A stretch of DNA of 64,000 bases from Maribacter forsetii DSM 18668 (GCF_000744105.1 NZ_JQLH01000001.1:4043001-4107000), one strand, 5' to 3'; positions 1 through 8,806 are shown, counted from the first letter of the stretch. Notes: generated by a model not told the origin, from the sequence alone. A program made the numbers and translations.

Positions 1-1586
1 AAAACAGGCGTATATAGATTATCACGCATCCAAACCATTAAACTATCTCCAAATTCATTGATAACCCTTAGTTTGGCAAAAGCATTTGCAAAACCAGATT
101 TAGGTTTGGTATCTATTGGTTGTAATGCTTTGGAATGTGCCAAGTGAGCAGGTAAGATTACTAAAGCCTCTACTAATGAAACTACCAATGTTAGAATAAC
201 AATAACAGAAACCTCACCAAAGAACTCACCAATTCTACTATCTAAGAACAAGAAAATAGAGAAGGCCAATATTGTGGTGATAATCGCTGAAATAATTGGA
301 GGCAATACCTCCATTGTACCATCTACAGCTGCTTGAACTGGAGATTTTCCTTTTTCGTAATGCTGATAGATATTTTCGGCAATTACAATACCATCATCTA
401 CCAAAATACCAATAACGATAATCATACCGAATAAGGACAATACGTTTATAGTTACATCAAAGAAACCTGCAAAAACGAACATTCCTAAAAACGCAACCGG
501 TAAACCAAAGGCAACCCAAAAAGCTAATCTTGTATTCAGGAAAAGAGATAGAAATATTAATACTAACACCATACCCATTATGGCATTTTCTGTCAATAAC
601 TGCGTTCTTTGGTTTAGTGTGATAGATTGGTCAGAAACAACATCTAACTTAATGTTGTTGTACTTCTCATTAAATTCAGTAACATATTCATTAACTTGAT
701 CCGCAGCTAAAATTAGGTCTTCATTATTGGTACTTGTAATAGTTGTGCTTACCGATAAATTTCCATTAAAATAAGTGGCATTTGGTGTTTCTGAAAATCG
801 ATCCCTTACAATAGCCACGTCTTTTAAACGTATTACATTACCAGACTGATCTGCACGTACAACCAAATTACTTAGTTCACTACCATAGTACGAACGGTTA
901 TTTGCACGTATTAAATACTCCTCCGCATCTGTTTTAATATTACCACCGGTTACAAGAATATTGGCATTACCAACAGCGCTTGCTACTTCAGTAAACGACA
1001 ATCCATACGCCAGTAAATCATTCTCGTTTACTGCGATTTCAATTTCCTCATCTGGGAATCCGGAAATCTCAATTTGTGAGATACCTTCCATTGCCCTAAG
1101 ATCATTTTCTATCTCTCTACCAACACTTTTTAATGTTGCAAGCGGAATATCTTCTCCACTAATGGCAAACGATATAGTTTGGCGTACCGTTTCTAGAATA
1201 GATACAATCAATGGCTCCATTCCCGTTGGGAAAGTTGGCACCCTATCTACCGCATTCTTGACCTCTAAAAGCATGAAATCAATGTTCTCACCCTTTTCAA
1301 TTTCTACGTTAATTGTACCACTGTTCTCCCTAGAAGTAGACGTTACACGATCTACACCTTCAAGTCCTTTTAAATTATCTTCAATTTTAAGAACGATACC
1401 TTCTTCTACCTCTTGTGGCGATGCACCTGGATAGGTAATAGTGATTGCAATATTCTTAGAATCCGTCAACGGAAAATAAGATGATTTTAATGCCTTTGCA
1501 CCAACAATACCGAACAAGGCAAAAGAGATAACCACAACATTAACGGCAACATGATACCGAATAAAATATTCTATCAGTTTACGCAT
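1..1586 (-). CDS. RND family efflux transporter permease, N-terminal 528 residues (cut by window edge)
   Basis: The reading frame starts with ATG at 1586 and stays open to the first base of the window, so roughly half of a typical 1000-residue RND permease is visible. It begins MRKLIEYFIRYHVAVNVVV, a cytoplasmic end leading into TM1. A periplasmic porter region follows, then a cluster of membrane helices containing GILVDDGIVIAEN, the RND TM4 motif whose Asp pair carries protons. Such pumps expel drugs, detergents or metals across both membranes by proton antiport. The ATG overlaps the TAA stop of the upstream fusion-protein gene by one base (TAATG), so the two are translationally coupled. Substrate cannot be told from this half. 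Family assignment is firm. Confidence 0.93.
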   Translation of the reverse strand, partial: MRKLIEYFIRYHVAVNVVVISFALFGIVGAKALKSSYFPLTDSKNIAITITYPGASPQEVEEGIVLKIEDNLKGLEGVDRVTSTSRENSGTINVEIEKGENIDFMLLEVKNAVDRVPTFPTGMEPLIVSILETVRQTISFAISGEDIPLATLKSVGREIENDLRAMEGISQIEISGFPDEEIEIAVNENDLLAYGLSFTEVASAVGNANILVTGGNIKTDAEEYLIRANNRSYYGSELSNLVVRADQSGNVIRLKDVAIVRDRFSETPNATYFNGNLSVSTTITSTNNEDLILAADQVNEYVTEFNEKYNNIKLDVVSDQSITLNQRTQLLTENAIMGMVLVLIFLSLFLNTRLAFWVAFGLPVAFLGMFVFAGFFDVTINVLSLFGMIIVIGILVDDGIVIAENIYQHYEKGKSPVQAAVDGTMEVLPPIISAIITTILAFSIFLFLDSRIGEFFGEVSVIVILTLVVSLVEALVILPAHLAHSKALQPIDTKPKSGFANAFAKLRVINEFGDSLMVWMRDNLYTPV

Positions 1587-2716
1587 TATTCTTCTGTATT
1601 TTCTGGTTGTTCAGAGTAAATTTTAACTGCCATCCCAGTAAAGCCACCACTTACAGGTTTTGATACTATAGTTACACCATCAGGTACATTTTTAAGTACC
1701 ACGCGCTTATCTGAGAAATAAACCGGTTCTACATCTATCATATCAAGAACTGAGTCTCTTACTACAAATATCTTATTGCCTTCTAACAATAAACCTCTAT
1801 CTACCTCAATAGCATTCTCCTCTTTTTTGGCATCTAAATCTGCCTCTAAATACATACCTTCTCTTAGGTTCTTATCATCAACCTCAATATAAGCGTTTAC
1901 GGTTTGTGTTAATTGATCAATACTGCCATTGATTCTTGTAACCTTACCTTTATATGTACTGTTATCATCTAGATTTGTAAGCTCTACCGATTCCCCAACT
2001 TTCAACAAATCCGTATATCGTTTACTAATCGCTACTTCTAGCTCATATACTTCTGTATTAATGAATTCACCTAACTTCTGACCTGACCTGACCAGCGTAC
2101 CTTCCGTAACCAAAGTTTCGGTAAGAACACCAGAGAATGGCGCAGAAATACGATACTTGGATAATCGTTGCTCTAAATTTTTAACATTGTAATAGCCGGT
2201 TAAAATACCTCTACCAGATATGAAAAACTTTTCTTTCTCTGTTGCCATCTCTGGAAGTGCGGGCGTGCTTTTAGCCATATCGAAATTGGAAAGATACTCT
2301 TGCCACTTTGAATAGATATCCGGGTAGTCTAATCGTAAATCCGGCATTACTGCCGTTAGCTGGTTGAAGAGATCACTTTTTGCAGATTGTACGCTTGCAG
2401 CATACTCGTTTGCATCTATATTTATAATAGTCTCTCCTTGACGAAAAGCCTGACCTTCTTTAAACAACTTACTTCCTTTTTTGAATACACCCTGAACTTC
2501 AGCATATAATTCTACACGTTGTTTAGCAGTTAAATTACCATTTGCAGATACAACAATAGGTACCGTACCATTCTTTACAACCTCTGTAAAAACCGTTTTC
2601 ACTACTTTTTCAGACTTCGGTTTAAAAGTTTTCTTACTATCAATTATATACCCCGCTAAAAAAAAGGATACTACAATTAGCAAAATACCTAAAACGGTAA
2701 AAATAATTTTTCGCAT
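1586..2716 (-). CDS. RND efflux periplasmic adaptor subunit (HlyD/MFP family)
   Basis: This is a 376-residue membrane fusion protein that would link the inner-membrane RND permease encoded directly downstream to an outer-membrane channel. An N-terminal hydrophobic segment (about residues 5-24) anchors it. A lipoyl/barrel-sandwich half follows (GSKLFKEGQAFRQGETI, about residues 80-97), then an alpha-helical hairpin region, the second lipoyl half (APFSGVLTETLVTEGTLVRSGQ) and a beta-barrel domain. No outer-membrane factor gene is adjacent inside the window; it may lie beyond the left edge or elsewhere. The promoter region carries a TAnnTTTG element at 2757-2764 and a palindrome further upstream, so the operon may be regulated. 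Confidence 0.92.
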   Translation of the reverse strand: MRKIIFTVLGILLIVVSFFLAGYIIDSKKTFKPKSEKVVKTVFTEVVKNGTVPIVVSANGNLTAKQRVELYAEVQGVFKKGSKLFKEGQAFRQGETIINIDANEYAASVQSAKSDLFNQLTAVMPDLRLDYPDIYSKWQEYLSNFDMAKSTPALPEMATEKEKFFISGRGILTGYYNVKNLEQRLSKYRISAPFSGVLTETLVTEGTLVRSGQKLGEFINTEVYELEVAISKRYTDLLKVGESVELTNLDDNSTYKGKVTRINGSIDQLTQTVNAYIEVDDKNLREGMYLEADLDAKKEENAIEVDRGLLLEGNKIFVVRDSVLDMIDVEPVYFSDKRVVLKNVPDGVTIVSKPVSGGFTGMAVKIYSEQPENTEE

Positions 2717-3097
2717 TTTATTATAATTTATAAGCGTATTTCAAAAAACACAGGATCAAAAGTACTTTTTTATATCCCGCTAGGATTATGCAAATTAAAT
2801 GAAACGACCAAATTCACTAGTGAAACGACTTTGATACTATTTCAGCTTAATTCACTACTATTATTAAGGGTTTTATCTTCAAAATATTATCTATTGCTAA
2901 CGGCTAAAATTCATTTACTATCTATTAGAACAATCAAAATATTGTTAAAATAAAGCCTGTAATTTAATTAGATTTTAACGGGAAACTTTTGGATATCATT
3001 TAATCATCGGCGAAACTACAAAAAAACACTTCTGGCATTCAATGCCTTAATGGTTAAAGTAATCATAAAAAACAGTATAGTATTAGTCATTTACAAA
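2717..3097. other. Long AT-rich intergenic region with palindrome and direct repeats
   Basis: This gap separates the efflux operon from the first LRR gene and holds no convincing reading frame. Visible structure: a perfect 12-bp palindrome TTCACTAGTGAA at 2813-2824; two copies of TGAAACGAC at 2800-2808 and 2821-2829, 21 bp apart; another TTCACTA at 2851-2857; and a small dyad AACAAT/ATTGTT at 2929-2946. The palindrome and repeats sit just upstream of the predicted efflux promoter, where an activator would bind. Their function is inference. Confidence 0.5.
2757..2764 (-). promoter_or_regulatory. Putative -7 promoter element of the RND efflux operon
   Basis: On the minus strand this reads TACTTTTG, an exact match to the Bacteroidota -7 consensus TAnnTTTG, about 40 bases upstream of the fusion-protein ATG. 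A TTTG that could serve as the -33 element lies at 2791-2794, but the 26-base spacer is longer than usual. Confidence 0.5.
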
Positions 3098-3128
3098 CAA
3101 AAAAAGGGATGCTTTCGCATCCCTTTTT
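3098..3128 (-). terminator. Rho-independent terminator of the first LRR gene
   Basis: A 12-bp stem (3101-3112 paired with 3117-3128, core GGGATGC/GCATCCC) has a tetraloop reading GAAA on the minus strand. The A-rich left arm gives a U-tract on that strand. It lies 19 bases past the LRR stop codon. Confidence 0.85.
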
Positions 3129-3146
3129 ACATATATTTTTCTTCCT

Positions 3147-4031
3147 TTAATTTCGTTTTACATCTTCATATTTAGTATCAACTATACGTGTTCTACTAGC
3201 TTCTGTTGTGCCAAACTTCAAATTCAAAAATTCATCATCACTATCAAAAACCGCCAACTTAGAACTCTGCATTCTCAATAATGAGTTTAATGACCTAAAG
3301 TCATTACCCTGTAATTGCACAAACTCAAGATTACTCAAGGTTGCCATACCACTAGGCAAGTCGCCTTCGAACTGATTATATGAAAGAATCAATTCTTTTA
3401 AGTTTACCAAACGACCAAGATCAACTTCTATAGCACCTGCTAATTTATTACCAAAAAGCTCAAGTCTTTCTAACTTATCTAATTTTTCAAGGGACTTAGG
3501 TAGACTTCCTTCTAAATAATTACTTGAAAGGTTTAATGATTTTAAACTTGTCATCTCTCCTATTCCGTCAGGAATTGTTCCTTGTAATAGGTTATTAAAA
3601 ATAGACAGCTCTTTTAATTGTGTCATTTTCGAATAATCTTTAGGTAAATCCCCAGTCAATTTATTCATCTCTAAACGCATATCAGTAAGCTTTTCTAACT
3701 GAAATATATCCTCAGGCAACTTACCTTCCAATACGTTGAAAGCAAGATTCAAAGTTTTTAAATATGAGAGTTTTGAGATTCCTTCCGGTATTGATCCCGT
3801 AAGATTATTACGGTAAAGTTTTAAAGCGGTTACATGACCATCATTGACCTCTACACCATACCAAGATGATGGGTCTGCTTTTAAATCCCACTTATTTTGC
3901 CATTGCTCACCATTGGTACTTTTATTGAAATCTAACAAATACTGTTTTTCGCTTGAAGATATTTGAGCATTTACCATACAACTAAAGAACAGAACAAAGA
4001 CTAAGCAGGCACAGTTTATAACATTTTTCAT
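3147..4031 (-). CDS. Secreted leucine-rich-repeat protein (copy 1)
   Basis: This 294-residue protein has a Sec signal peptide ending near NAQ (residues 1-22), so it is exported. The mature part opens with an LRRNT-like cap (FNKSTNGEQWQNKWDL...WYGVEV). About eight plant-type repeats follow, each near 24 residues, of the form LxxLxLxxNxLxGxIPxxL (about residues 68-250). The C-terminal tail SRTRIVDTKYED is shared with the neighbouring paralogue (SRTRMADTKFED). No type IX secretion C-terminal domain is visible, so a periplasmic or outer-membrane-associated location is more likely than release. LRR proteins usually bind other proteins or glycans; the ligand is unknown. Copies 1 and 2 are clearly a duplication but are separated by a terminator. 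Confidence 0.85.
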   Translation of the reverse strand: MKNVINCACLVFVLFFSCMVNAQISSSEKQYLLDFNKSTNGEQWQNKWDLKADPSSWYGVEVNDGHVTALKLYRNNLTGSIPEGISKLSYLKTLNLAFNVLEGKLPEDIFQLEKLTDMRLEMNKLTGDLPKDYSKMTQLKELSIFNNLLQGTIPDGIGEMTSLKSLNLSSNYLEGSLPKSLEKLDKLERLELFGNKLAGAIEVDLGRLVNLKELILSYNQFEGDLPSGMATLSNLEFVQLQGNDFRSLNSLLRMQSSKLAVFDSDDEFLNLKFGTTEASRTRIVDTKYEDVKRN

Positions 4032-4181
4032 ACTGAAAAAATTAAATTATTAGGGGAAATTTACTCATACCTTTTATCAGATAATACTGCTATTAAACAG
4101 TTCTAGTGTAAAAAGTACTTTTATTATAACGTGCAAAAAATACATTTATGATACACCATTGACATTAATACACTTAAAACA

Positions 4182-4213
4182 AAAAAGAGATGCTGTTCAA
4201 CATCTCTTTTTTT
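4182..4213 (-). terminator. Rho-independent terminator of the second LRR gene
   Basis: The stem AGAGATG/CATCTCT (4186-4192 with 4201-4207) is flanked by A-runs and T-runs and lies 31 bases beyond the stop of the upstream LRR gene. It separates the two LRR genes into individual transcription units. Confidence 0.8.
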
Positions 4214-4243
4214 CACCAAACTAACTAAAAGTGTAAACTACTC

Positions 4244-5119
4244 TTACTCTTCTATATCTTCAAACTTCGTATCTGCCATTCTGGTTCTACTGAAGTTGAT
4301 ATCTTTAAACTCTAGCTTTTTATCTTCTTTGTCATAATCAAAAACTAAATATTCTTTAGTCTCTAAAAATTCTAAAGCCTTAAAAGAACTGAAGTTGTTA
4401 TTCTGAATTTGAAATACTTCTAAACTTGCCAAATCTGCAAACTCATTAGGAATATCTCCTATAAGCCTGTTGTTTGCCAATACTAACTCTTTCAACTTAC
4501 TTAACTTCCCCATATCTCTTGGTATAGCTCCTTCTAATCTATTTTCAAAAAGACCTAAAGTTTCTAATTGAGATAACGCACCTAATGAGCTAGGTATGTC
4601 TCCATGAAATTCATTACTTGAAAGGTTTAAAACTTTTAGCCCGGTTAGGTTACCTACCGTTGCAGGAATTTCACCGGTGAAAAAATTATTGAAAGCAGAA
4701 AGCTCTTCTAATTCAATTAAACTACCTATTCCTTCTGGCAACTCACCATTTAACCTATTCATTTCTAACTTTAAGACTTTCAAATTAGAAAGGTTAGCTA
4801 TCTCTTTAGGTAATGCCCCTGTTAGTGAATTAAATGCAAGATTCAACACCTTTAGGTTCTCCAAATTCCCAATTTGTGTAGAAATTGACCCCATTAAATT
4901 ATTGTGGAACAAATTAATTTCTACCACCTTATCATTTTCAACAGTAACGCCATGCCATTGGGAAACCGGAGTTTTTAAATCCCATTTCTTTACCCAGTGA
5001 TTACCGTTAGAGGTTTCGTATAAGTCAATTAAAGCATTTTTTTCCTTGTCAGATACTTCTGCTAGACAAACTGTTGACAGAAATATTAAGCTAAAACTTA
5101 AAAAATATAATTTTTTCAT
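4244..5119 (-). CDS. Secreted leucine-rich-repeat protein (copy 2)
   Basis: This 291-residue paralogue of the downstream LRR gene has the same plan. It has a signal peptide (MKKLYFLSFSLIFLSTVCLA), an N-terminal cap with SNGNHWVKKWDL and WHGVTV, about eight 24-residue plant-type repeats with the NxLxGxIP signature, and the common tail SRTRMADTKFED. Repeat number and register match copy 1, which points to whole-gene duplication rather than repeat shuffling. The upstream region carries GTTGTGAAA direct repeats and AATTCACTAG, also present ahead of the efflux operon. Function is unknown; extracellular or periplasmic binding is inferred from the fold. Confidence 0.85.
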   Translation of the reverse strand: MKKLYFLSFSLIFLSTVCLAEVSDKEKNALIDLYETSNGNHWVKKWDLKTPVSQWHGVTVENDKVVEINLFHNNLMGSISTQIGNLENLKVLNLAFNSLTGALPKEIANLSNLKVLKLEMNRLNGELPEGIGSLIELEELSAFNNFFTGEIPATVGNLTGLKVLNLSSNEFHGDIPSSLGALSQLETLGLFENRLEGAIPRDMGKLSKLKELVLANNRLIGDIPNEFADLASLEVFQIQNNNFSSFKALEFLETKEYLVFDYDKEDKKLEFKDINFSRTRMADTKFEDIEE

Positions 5120-5280
5120 TTGATGGTGGTTTGGTAATTTGAATTCACTAGGAATTCTCTTACAAATTTGAACTAATAACGTTGAAAACTGAAATTTTAT
5201 CGTTGACTGACCCCTGTTTGTTGTGAAAGTAGCTGAATATGTTGTGAAACCATCAAAATTGTATGTCTGCCGTTATTGGA

Positions 5281-7191
5281 CTACTCTAACTTGTCTATAT
5301 CAATTGTAAGAATTTCCCAGTTCTGCATTAACGTCTCTAATTTCTTCTTTTTTGCCTGGTAACCATCAAAGAAATTTGGTTTTGCTATGGTAGCATCATA
5401 GTCAACCGATAAGTTATGATCTATTTCTTTAATTTCTTTTTCTAGAGAACTAATTTTACTTTCAACTGAGCTTAACTGATTTTTTAAACTTTTTAATTTT
5501 TTCTGATCTTGAAAAGAGTTAGATGACTTAGGCTTTTCCTTTGCTACAACCGTTGCCTGCTTTTTTTCGATAGCCCTAAAATCCTCTACTTTTCGTTGTT
5601 CTAAATAGTAATCAACATCACCTAAATACTCCCTGATTTTTTGATCTTTAAATTCATAGACCTTGTTCGTAAGCCCTTGCAAAAAGTCTCTATCATGTGA
5701 AACCAATATTAAGGTACCTTCAAAATTTAAACACGCTTGCTTTAATACGTTTTTAGATTTAATATCCAAGTGGTTAGTAGGCTCATCCATTACCAAAACA
5801 TTAAAGGGCTGCAACAGCATTTTCGCCAATGCCAAACGATTACGTTCGCCACCAGAAAGTACTTTTACGTACTTATCCACTTCATCTCCCCTAAATAAGA
5901 AAGAACCTAGAATATCTCTAACCTTACTCCTGTTCTTTTCATTTGCTGCATCTATCATAGTATCTAAAATGGTTTTATTACCATCTAAATACTCCGCTTG
6001 ATTTTGAGCAAAATAACCTATTTGAACATTATGCCCTAGCTTAAGATGACCTTCATGCTTAAGATCGCCTACAATAATCTTTGCCAAAGTAGATTTACCT
6101 TGTCCGTTTTGACCAACAAAGGCAGTTTTGCTATCTCTCTCAATAAGCAGGTTAATGTCGTTTAACACTAAATTATCCCCATATGCTTTTGAAAGTTCCT
6201 CAATTTCTACTACGACCTTACCCGGTGTAACCGAAATAGGAAAACGAAGGCTCATAACACTATTGTCATCTTCATCTACCTCAATGCGCTCAATTTTATC
6301 TAATTTCTTGATCAACGACTGCGCCATTGATGCTTTTGTAGACTTCGCCCTAAACTTCTCTATTAAGCGTTCTGCTTGTTGAATTTCTTTTTCTTGGTTC
6401 TTTTGGGCGTTTACCTGCTGCTGTTTTATTTCATTTCTAAGCACCAGATACTCCGTGTATGGTTTGTTATAATCATAAATACGCCCCAAAGAAATTTCAA
6501 TGGTTCTATTGGTAACATTGTCTAAAAACATTTTATCGTGAGATACGATGACAACCCCACCGGTATAATTGTTTAAAAACTGCTCGAACCAAATGATAGA
6601 TTCAATGTCCAAGTGGTTGGTTGGCTCATCTAATAGCAATACGTCATTTGTTTGCAATAATAATTTCGCAAGTTCTATGCGCATTCGCCACCCACCTGAG
6701 AAGGTTTCTGTTTTTTTATCAAAGTCCTCTCTTCTAAAACCTAAACCTTGCAGTATTTTTTCTGTTTCACCTTGATAGTTATATCCACCTAAAATTTCAT
6801 AGTGTTGGGTAATATCACTTAAGTCTACGATAAGCTGACTGTACGAATCTGATTCATAATCCGTTCGTTCTGCCAACTGATGATTGATTTCATCAAGTTT
6901 AAGCTCTAAAGCCTTAATCTCCTCAAAAGCTTGATAAGCCTCTTCTAAAACTGATCGCCCTTCTACGAAATCTATATCTTGACGAAGAAAACCAATTTTA
7001 ATATCTTTTTCTACCGCTATAACTCCGGTATCTAAAGGCATATCCTTATTCAACAGTTTTAACAAGGTAGATTTTCCCGCTCCGTTTTTACCTACTAGTC
7101 CTACTCTGTTCCCTCCATTTAAACGAAATGATATTTCTTCAAATAGATATTCTCCTCCAAAAGAGACCGATAGGTTGTGAACGTTTAACAT
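5281..7191 (-). CDS. ABC-F family ATP-binding protein (ribosome-associated type)
   Basis: Two ABC ATPase domains lie in one chain with no membrane domain, the ABC-F layout of proteins that act on ribosomes. From the start MLNVHNLSVSF, domain 1 has Walker A GKNGAGKST (residues 34-42), signature FSGGWRMR and Walker B LLLDEPTNHLD. A basic, Gln-rich linker follows. Domain 2 has GQNGQGKST, LSGGERNR and VMDEPTNHLD. The C-terminus is a charged coiled coil (KLKSLKNQLSSVESKISSLEK) as in Uup/YdiF-like members. The frame extends 13 codons upstream to 7230, but the ATG at 7191 is preferred because the conserved domain starts there and an AGAAGAA lies upstream. Whether it aids translation or protects from antibiotics cannot be told. 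Confidence 0.93.
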   Translation of the reverse strand: MLNVHNLSVSFGGEYLFEEISFRLNGGNRVGLVGKNGAGKSTLLKLLNKDMPLDTGVIAVEKDIKIGFLRQDIDFVEGRSVLEEAYQAFEEIKALELKLDEINHQLAERTDYESDSYSQLIVDLSDITQHYEILGGYNYQGETEKILQGLGFRREDFDKKTETFSGGWRMRIELAKLLLQTNDVLLLDEPTNHLDIESIIWFEQFLNNYTGGVVIVSHDKMFLDNVTNRTIEISLGRIYDYNKPYTEYLVLRNEIKQQQVNAQKNQEKEIQQAERLIEKFRAKSTKASMAQSLIKKLDKIERIEVDEDDNSVMSLRFPISVTPGKVVVEIEELSKAYGDNLVLNDINLLIERDSKTAFVGQNGQGKSTLAKIIVGDLKHEGHLKLGHNVQIGYFAQNQAEYLDGNKTILDTMIDAANEKNRSKVRDILGSFLFRGDEVDKYVKVLSGGERNRLALAKMLLQPFNVLVMDEPTNHLDIKSKNVLKQACLNFEGTLILVSHDRDFLQGLTNKVYEFKDQKIREYLGDVDYYLEQRKVEDFRAIEKKQATVVAKEKPKSSNSFQDQKKLKSLKNQLSSVESKISSLEKEIKEIDHNLSVDYDATIAKPNFFDGYQAKKKKLETLMQNWEILTIDIDKLE

Positions 7192-7327
7192 AAATTCTAA
7201 TTCTTCTTTTTTACTTAAAACCCGATACAATAAATACCGATTATTATTAAGCTAAATTATCTTTCTTACAGCAGATATTTAATATATAAAATATCATAAA
7301 ATCGTACCTTAGTGTAAAGTTTTGCAA

Positions 7328-7723
7328 ATGTTAAAAAAAGGAAACAAACTCTACAGTATTTTAACAGGAAGTTGCCCTAGATGTCATGAAGAAAGCATGT
7401 ATTTGGATAAAAACCCATACCATATGGGCAAAATCTTTAAAATGCATGAAAGATGTAGCCATTGTGATCTTAAATACAAAATAGAGCCATCTTTCTTCTA
7501 CGGTGCAATGTATGTGAGTTACGGAGTAGGTATTGCCTTCGCCGTTGCCGCGTTTGTAATCGCAAATCTTTTTCTTGACGCCAGTCTTGTAGAGGCGTTT
7601 ATCGCTATTATTGCAACTCTTGTTATATTCATGCCTGTAATTATGAGGCTATCTCGTAATATATGGATCAATATGTTCGTGAAATATGACGCTAGCGCGA
7701 AATCAAACTTCAAGAATTCTTAA
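7328..7723 (+). CDS. DUF983 family membrane protein
   Basis: This small protein (131 residues from ATG 7328; an in-frame TTG lies two codons earlier) has an N-terminal zinc-ribbon-like part with two CxxC pairs (C16/C19 and C43/C46). Two strong transmembrane segments follow (about residues 58-80 and 84-104) and then a basic tail. This matches DUF983, whose function is not established; the four cysteines suggest metal binding. It is convergent with the FAD oxidoreductase gene, and the two stop codons share the four bases TTAA. Confidence 0.85.
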   Translation: MLKKGNKLYSILTGSCPRCHEESMYLDKNPYHMGKIFKMHERCSHCDLKYKIEPSFFYGAMYVSYGVGIAFAVAAFVIANLFLDASLVEAFIAIIATLVIFMPVIMRLSRNIWINMFVKYDASAKSNFKNS

Positions 7724-8763
7724 TTCTGATTAAAACGAGCTATATCCATTTCTTCCAATAGAGGAACTTTAGATTCAATGTTATCATACAATGATTCTGC
7801 CGCCCATGGTGCAATGGTTATACCATGTGACCCAAAACCATTCAATAACCATAAGTTATTAAACTTTGGGTGCTTACCCACCAAAGGTCTTCTGTCTTTG
7901 ACCGTAGGCCGCATACCTGCCACGTGATCAACTATTTCATACGAGCAACTCAATAGAGTATCCAATTTAGAAACAAGCTCATTCTTAGCTTCTTCTGTAG
8001 TTATATTGTCTTTGTCACTTCTATGGTATGTTGCACCAACTTTATACAAATCATTGCCAAGTGGTATTAAAAATACAGAAGATTTTATAATGTTGGATTC
8101 ACTTAAGCCTTTTACCCGTATAACTAAATACTCCCCTTTTGAACCTTGCATAGGCAGGTAGTTGAAATACGGATTCTTCATCATTCCGTAACCCTCTGTA
8201 AAAACAATATGCTTCGCTTTGATTCCCTTATAGTTTACAAAACCTTGTTCAAATTGAAGCTGATCATAATTAAATGTATCCGTATCTATTTTATTTTCTT
8301 TTCTCAACCAATTCTCATAACTATCAAAAAGAATTTTAGTGTCTAACTTACCAGTTTCTAATACTCTCCCAAATTGAAAAGGAATTTTTAGTCCGGCATT
8401 TTCATTATCCACCAGCTTGGTATCTAGGTATGGTTTTAACTTCTTTTTATCGGCTGCTTCAAACCACAGATTCTGTTCTTCTATTGAGGCAAATTTTCGT
8501 AAAACATCTAGCTTTTCATCAAACTTAACCTTTAAAAATTGCTCTAATTCGGTATAAAACTTAGTAGCTACAGGTAACTGCTCGTCTGCCCTCCATGAAA
8601 GTGTAAATCGTTTTAAGATAACAGGATTGTACAAACCACCCGCAACGCGTGACGATGTTTGCGATCGATCATTAAAAACAATAAAAGTCTTACTGTTTTT
8701 ACGCAAGGTTTCGCAAAATGCGGTACCTGCCAATCCTAACCCTACCACTATAAAGTCTACCAT
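7720..8763 (-). CDS. FAD-dependent oxidoreductase (D-amino-acid oxidase/glycine oxidase-like fold)
   Basis: This 347-residue protein starts with a Rossmann dinucleotide motif, VVGLGLAGTAF (G8, G10, G13). It ends with a typical DAO-family FAD-binding segment (VAGMRPTVKDRRPLVG and NGFGSHGITIAPWAAE). Members oxidise amino acids, sarcosine-type amines or modified tRNA bases; the substrate here is unknown. The enzyme has no transmembrane segment and should be cytoplasmic. The -7 promoter element ends only four bases before the ATG, which predicts a leaderless transcript. The gene overlaps the end of the convergent DUF983 gene by four bases. Confidence 0.85.
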   Translation of the reverse strand: MVDFIVVGLGLAGTAFCETLRKNSKTFIVFNDRSQTSSRVAGGLYNPVILKRFTLSWRADEQLPVATKFYTELEQFLKVKFDEKLDVLRKFASIEEQNLWFEAADKKKLKPYLDTKLVDNENAGLKIPFQFGRVLETGKLDTKILFDSYENWLRKENKIDTDTFNYDQLQFEQGFVNYKGIKAKHIVFTEGYGMMKNPYFNYLPMQGSKGEYLVIRVKGLSESNIIKSSVFLIPLGNDLYKVGATYHRSDKDNITTEEAKNELVSKLDTLLSCSYEIVDHVAGMRPTVKDRRPLVGKHPKFNNLWLLNGFGSHGITIAPWAAESLYDNIESKVPLLEEMDIARFNQN

Positions 8764-8767
8764 GGAG

Positions 8768-8775
8768 CAAATGTA
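8768..8775 (-). promoter_or_regulatory. -7 promoter element of the FAD oxidoreductase (leaderless geometry)
   Basis: The minus strand reads TACATTTG, an exact TAnnTTTG, followed by CTCC and then the ATG at 8763. With initiation about five bases past the element, transcription would start at the A of the start codon. No clear -33 TTTG is seen. Confidence 0.5.
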
Positions 8776-8806
8776 ATGACAATTGCCTAAAACATGATAT
8801 AAAAAT

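Noticed and set aside
961..1434. 157-codon open frame on the plus strand opposite the RND permease
   Set aside because: The minus strand encodes a full RND sequence with motifs here; the plus product is Ser/Thr-rich low complexity typical of an antisense shadow.
3147..5119. LRR proteins as type IX secretion cargo
   Set aside because: The C-termini lack the roughly 80-residue sorting domain and the Gly/Lys-rich end pattern of such cargo.
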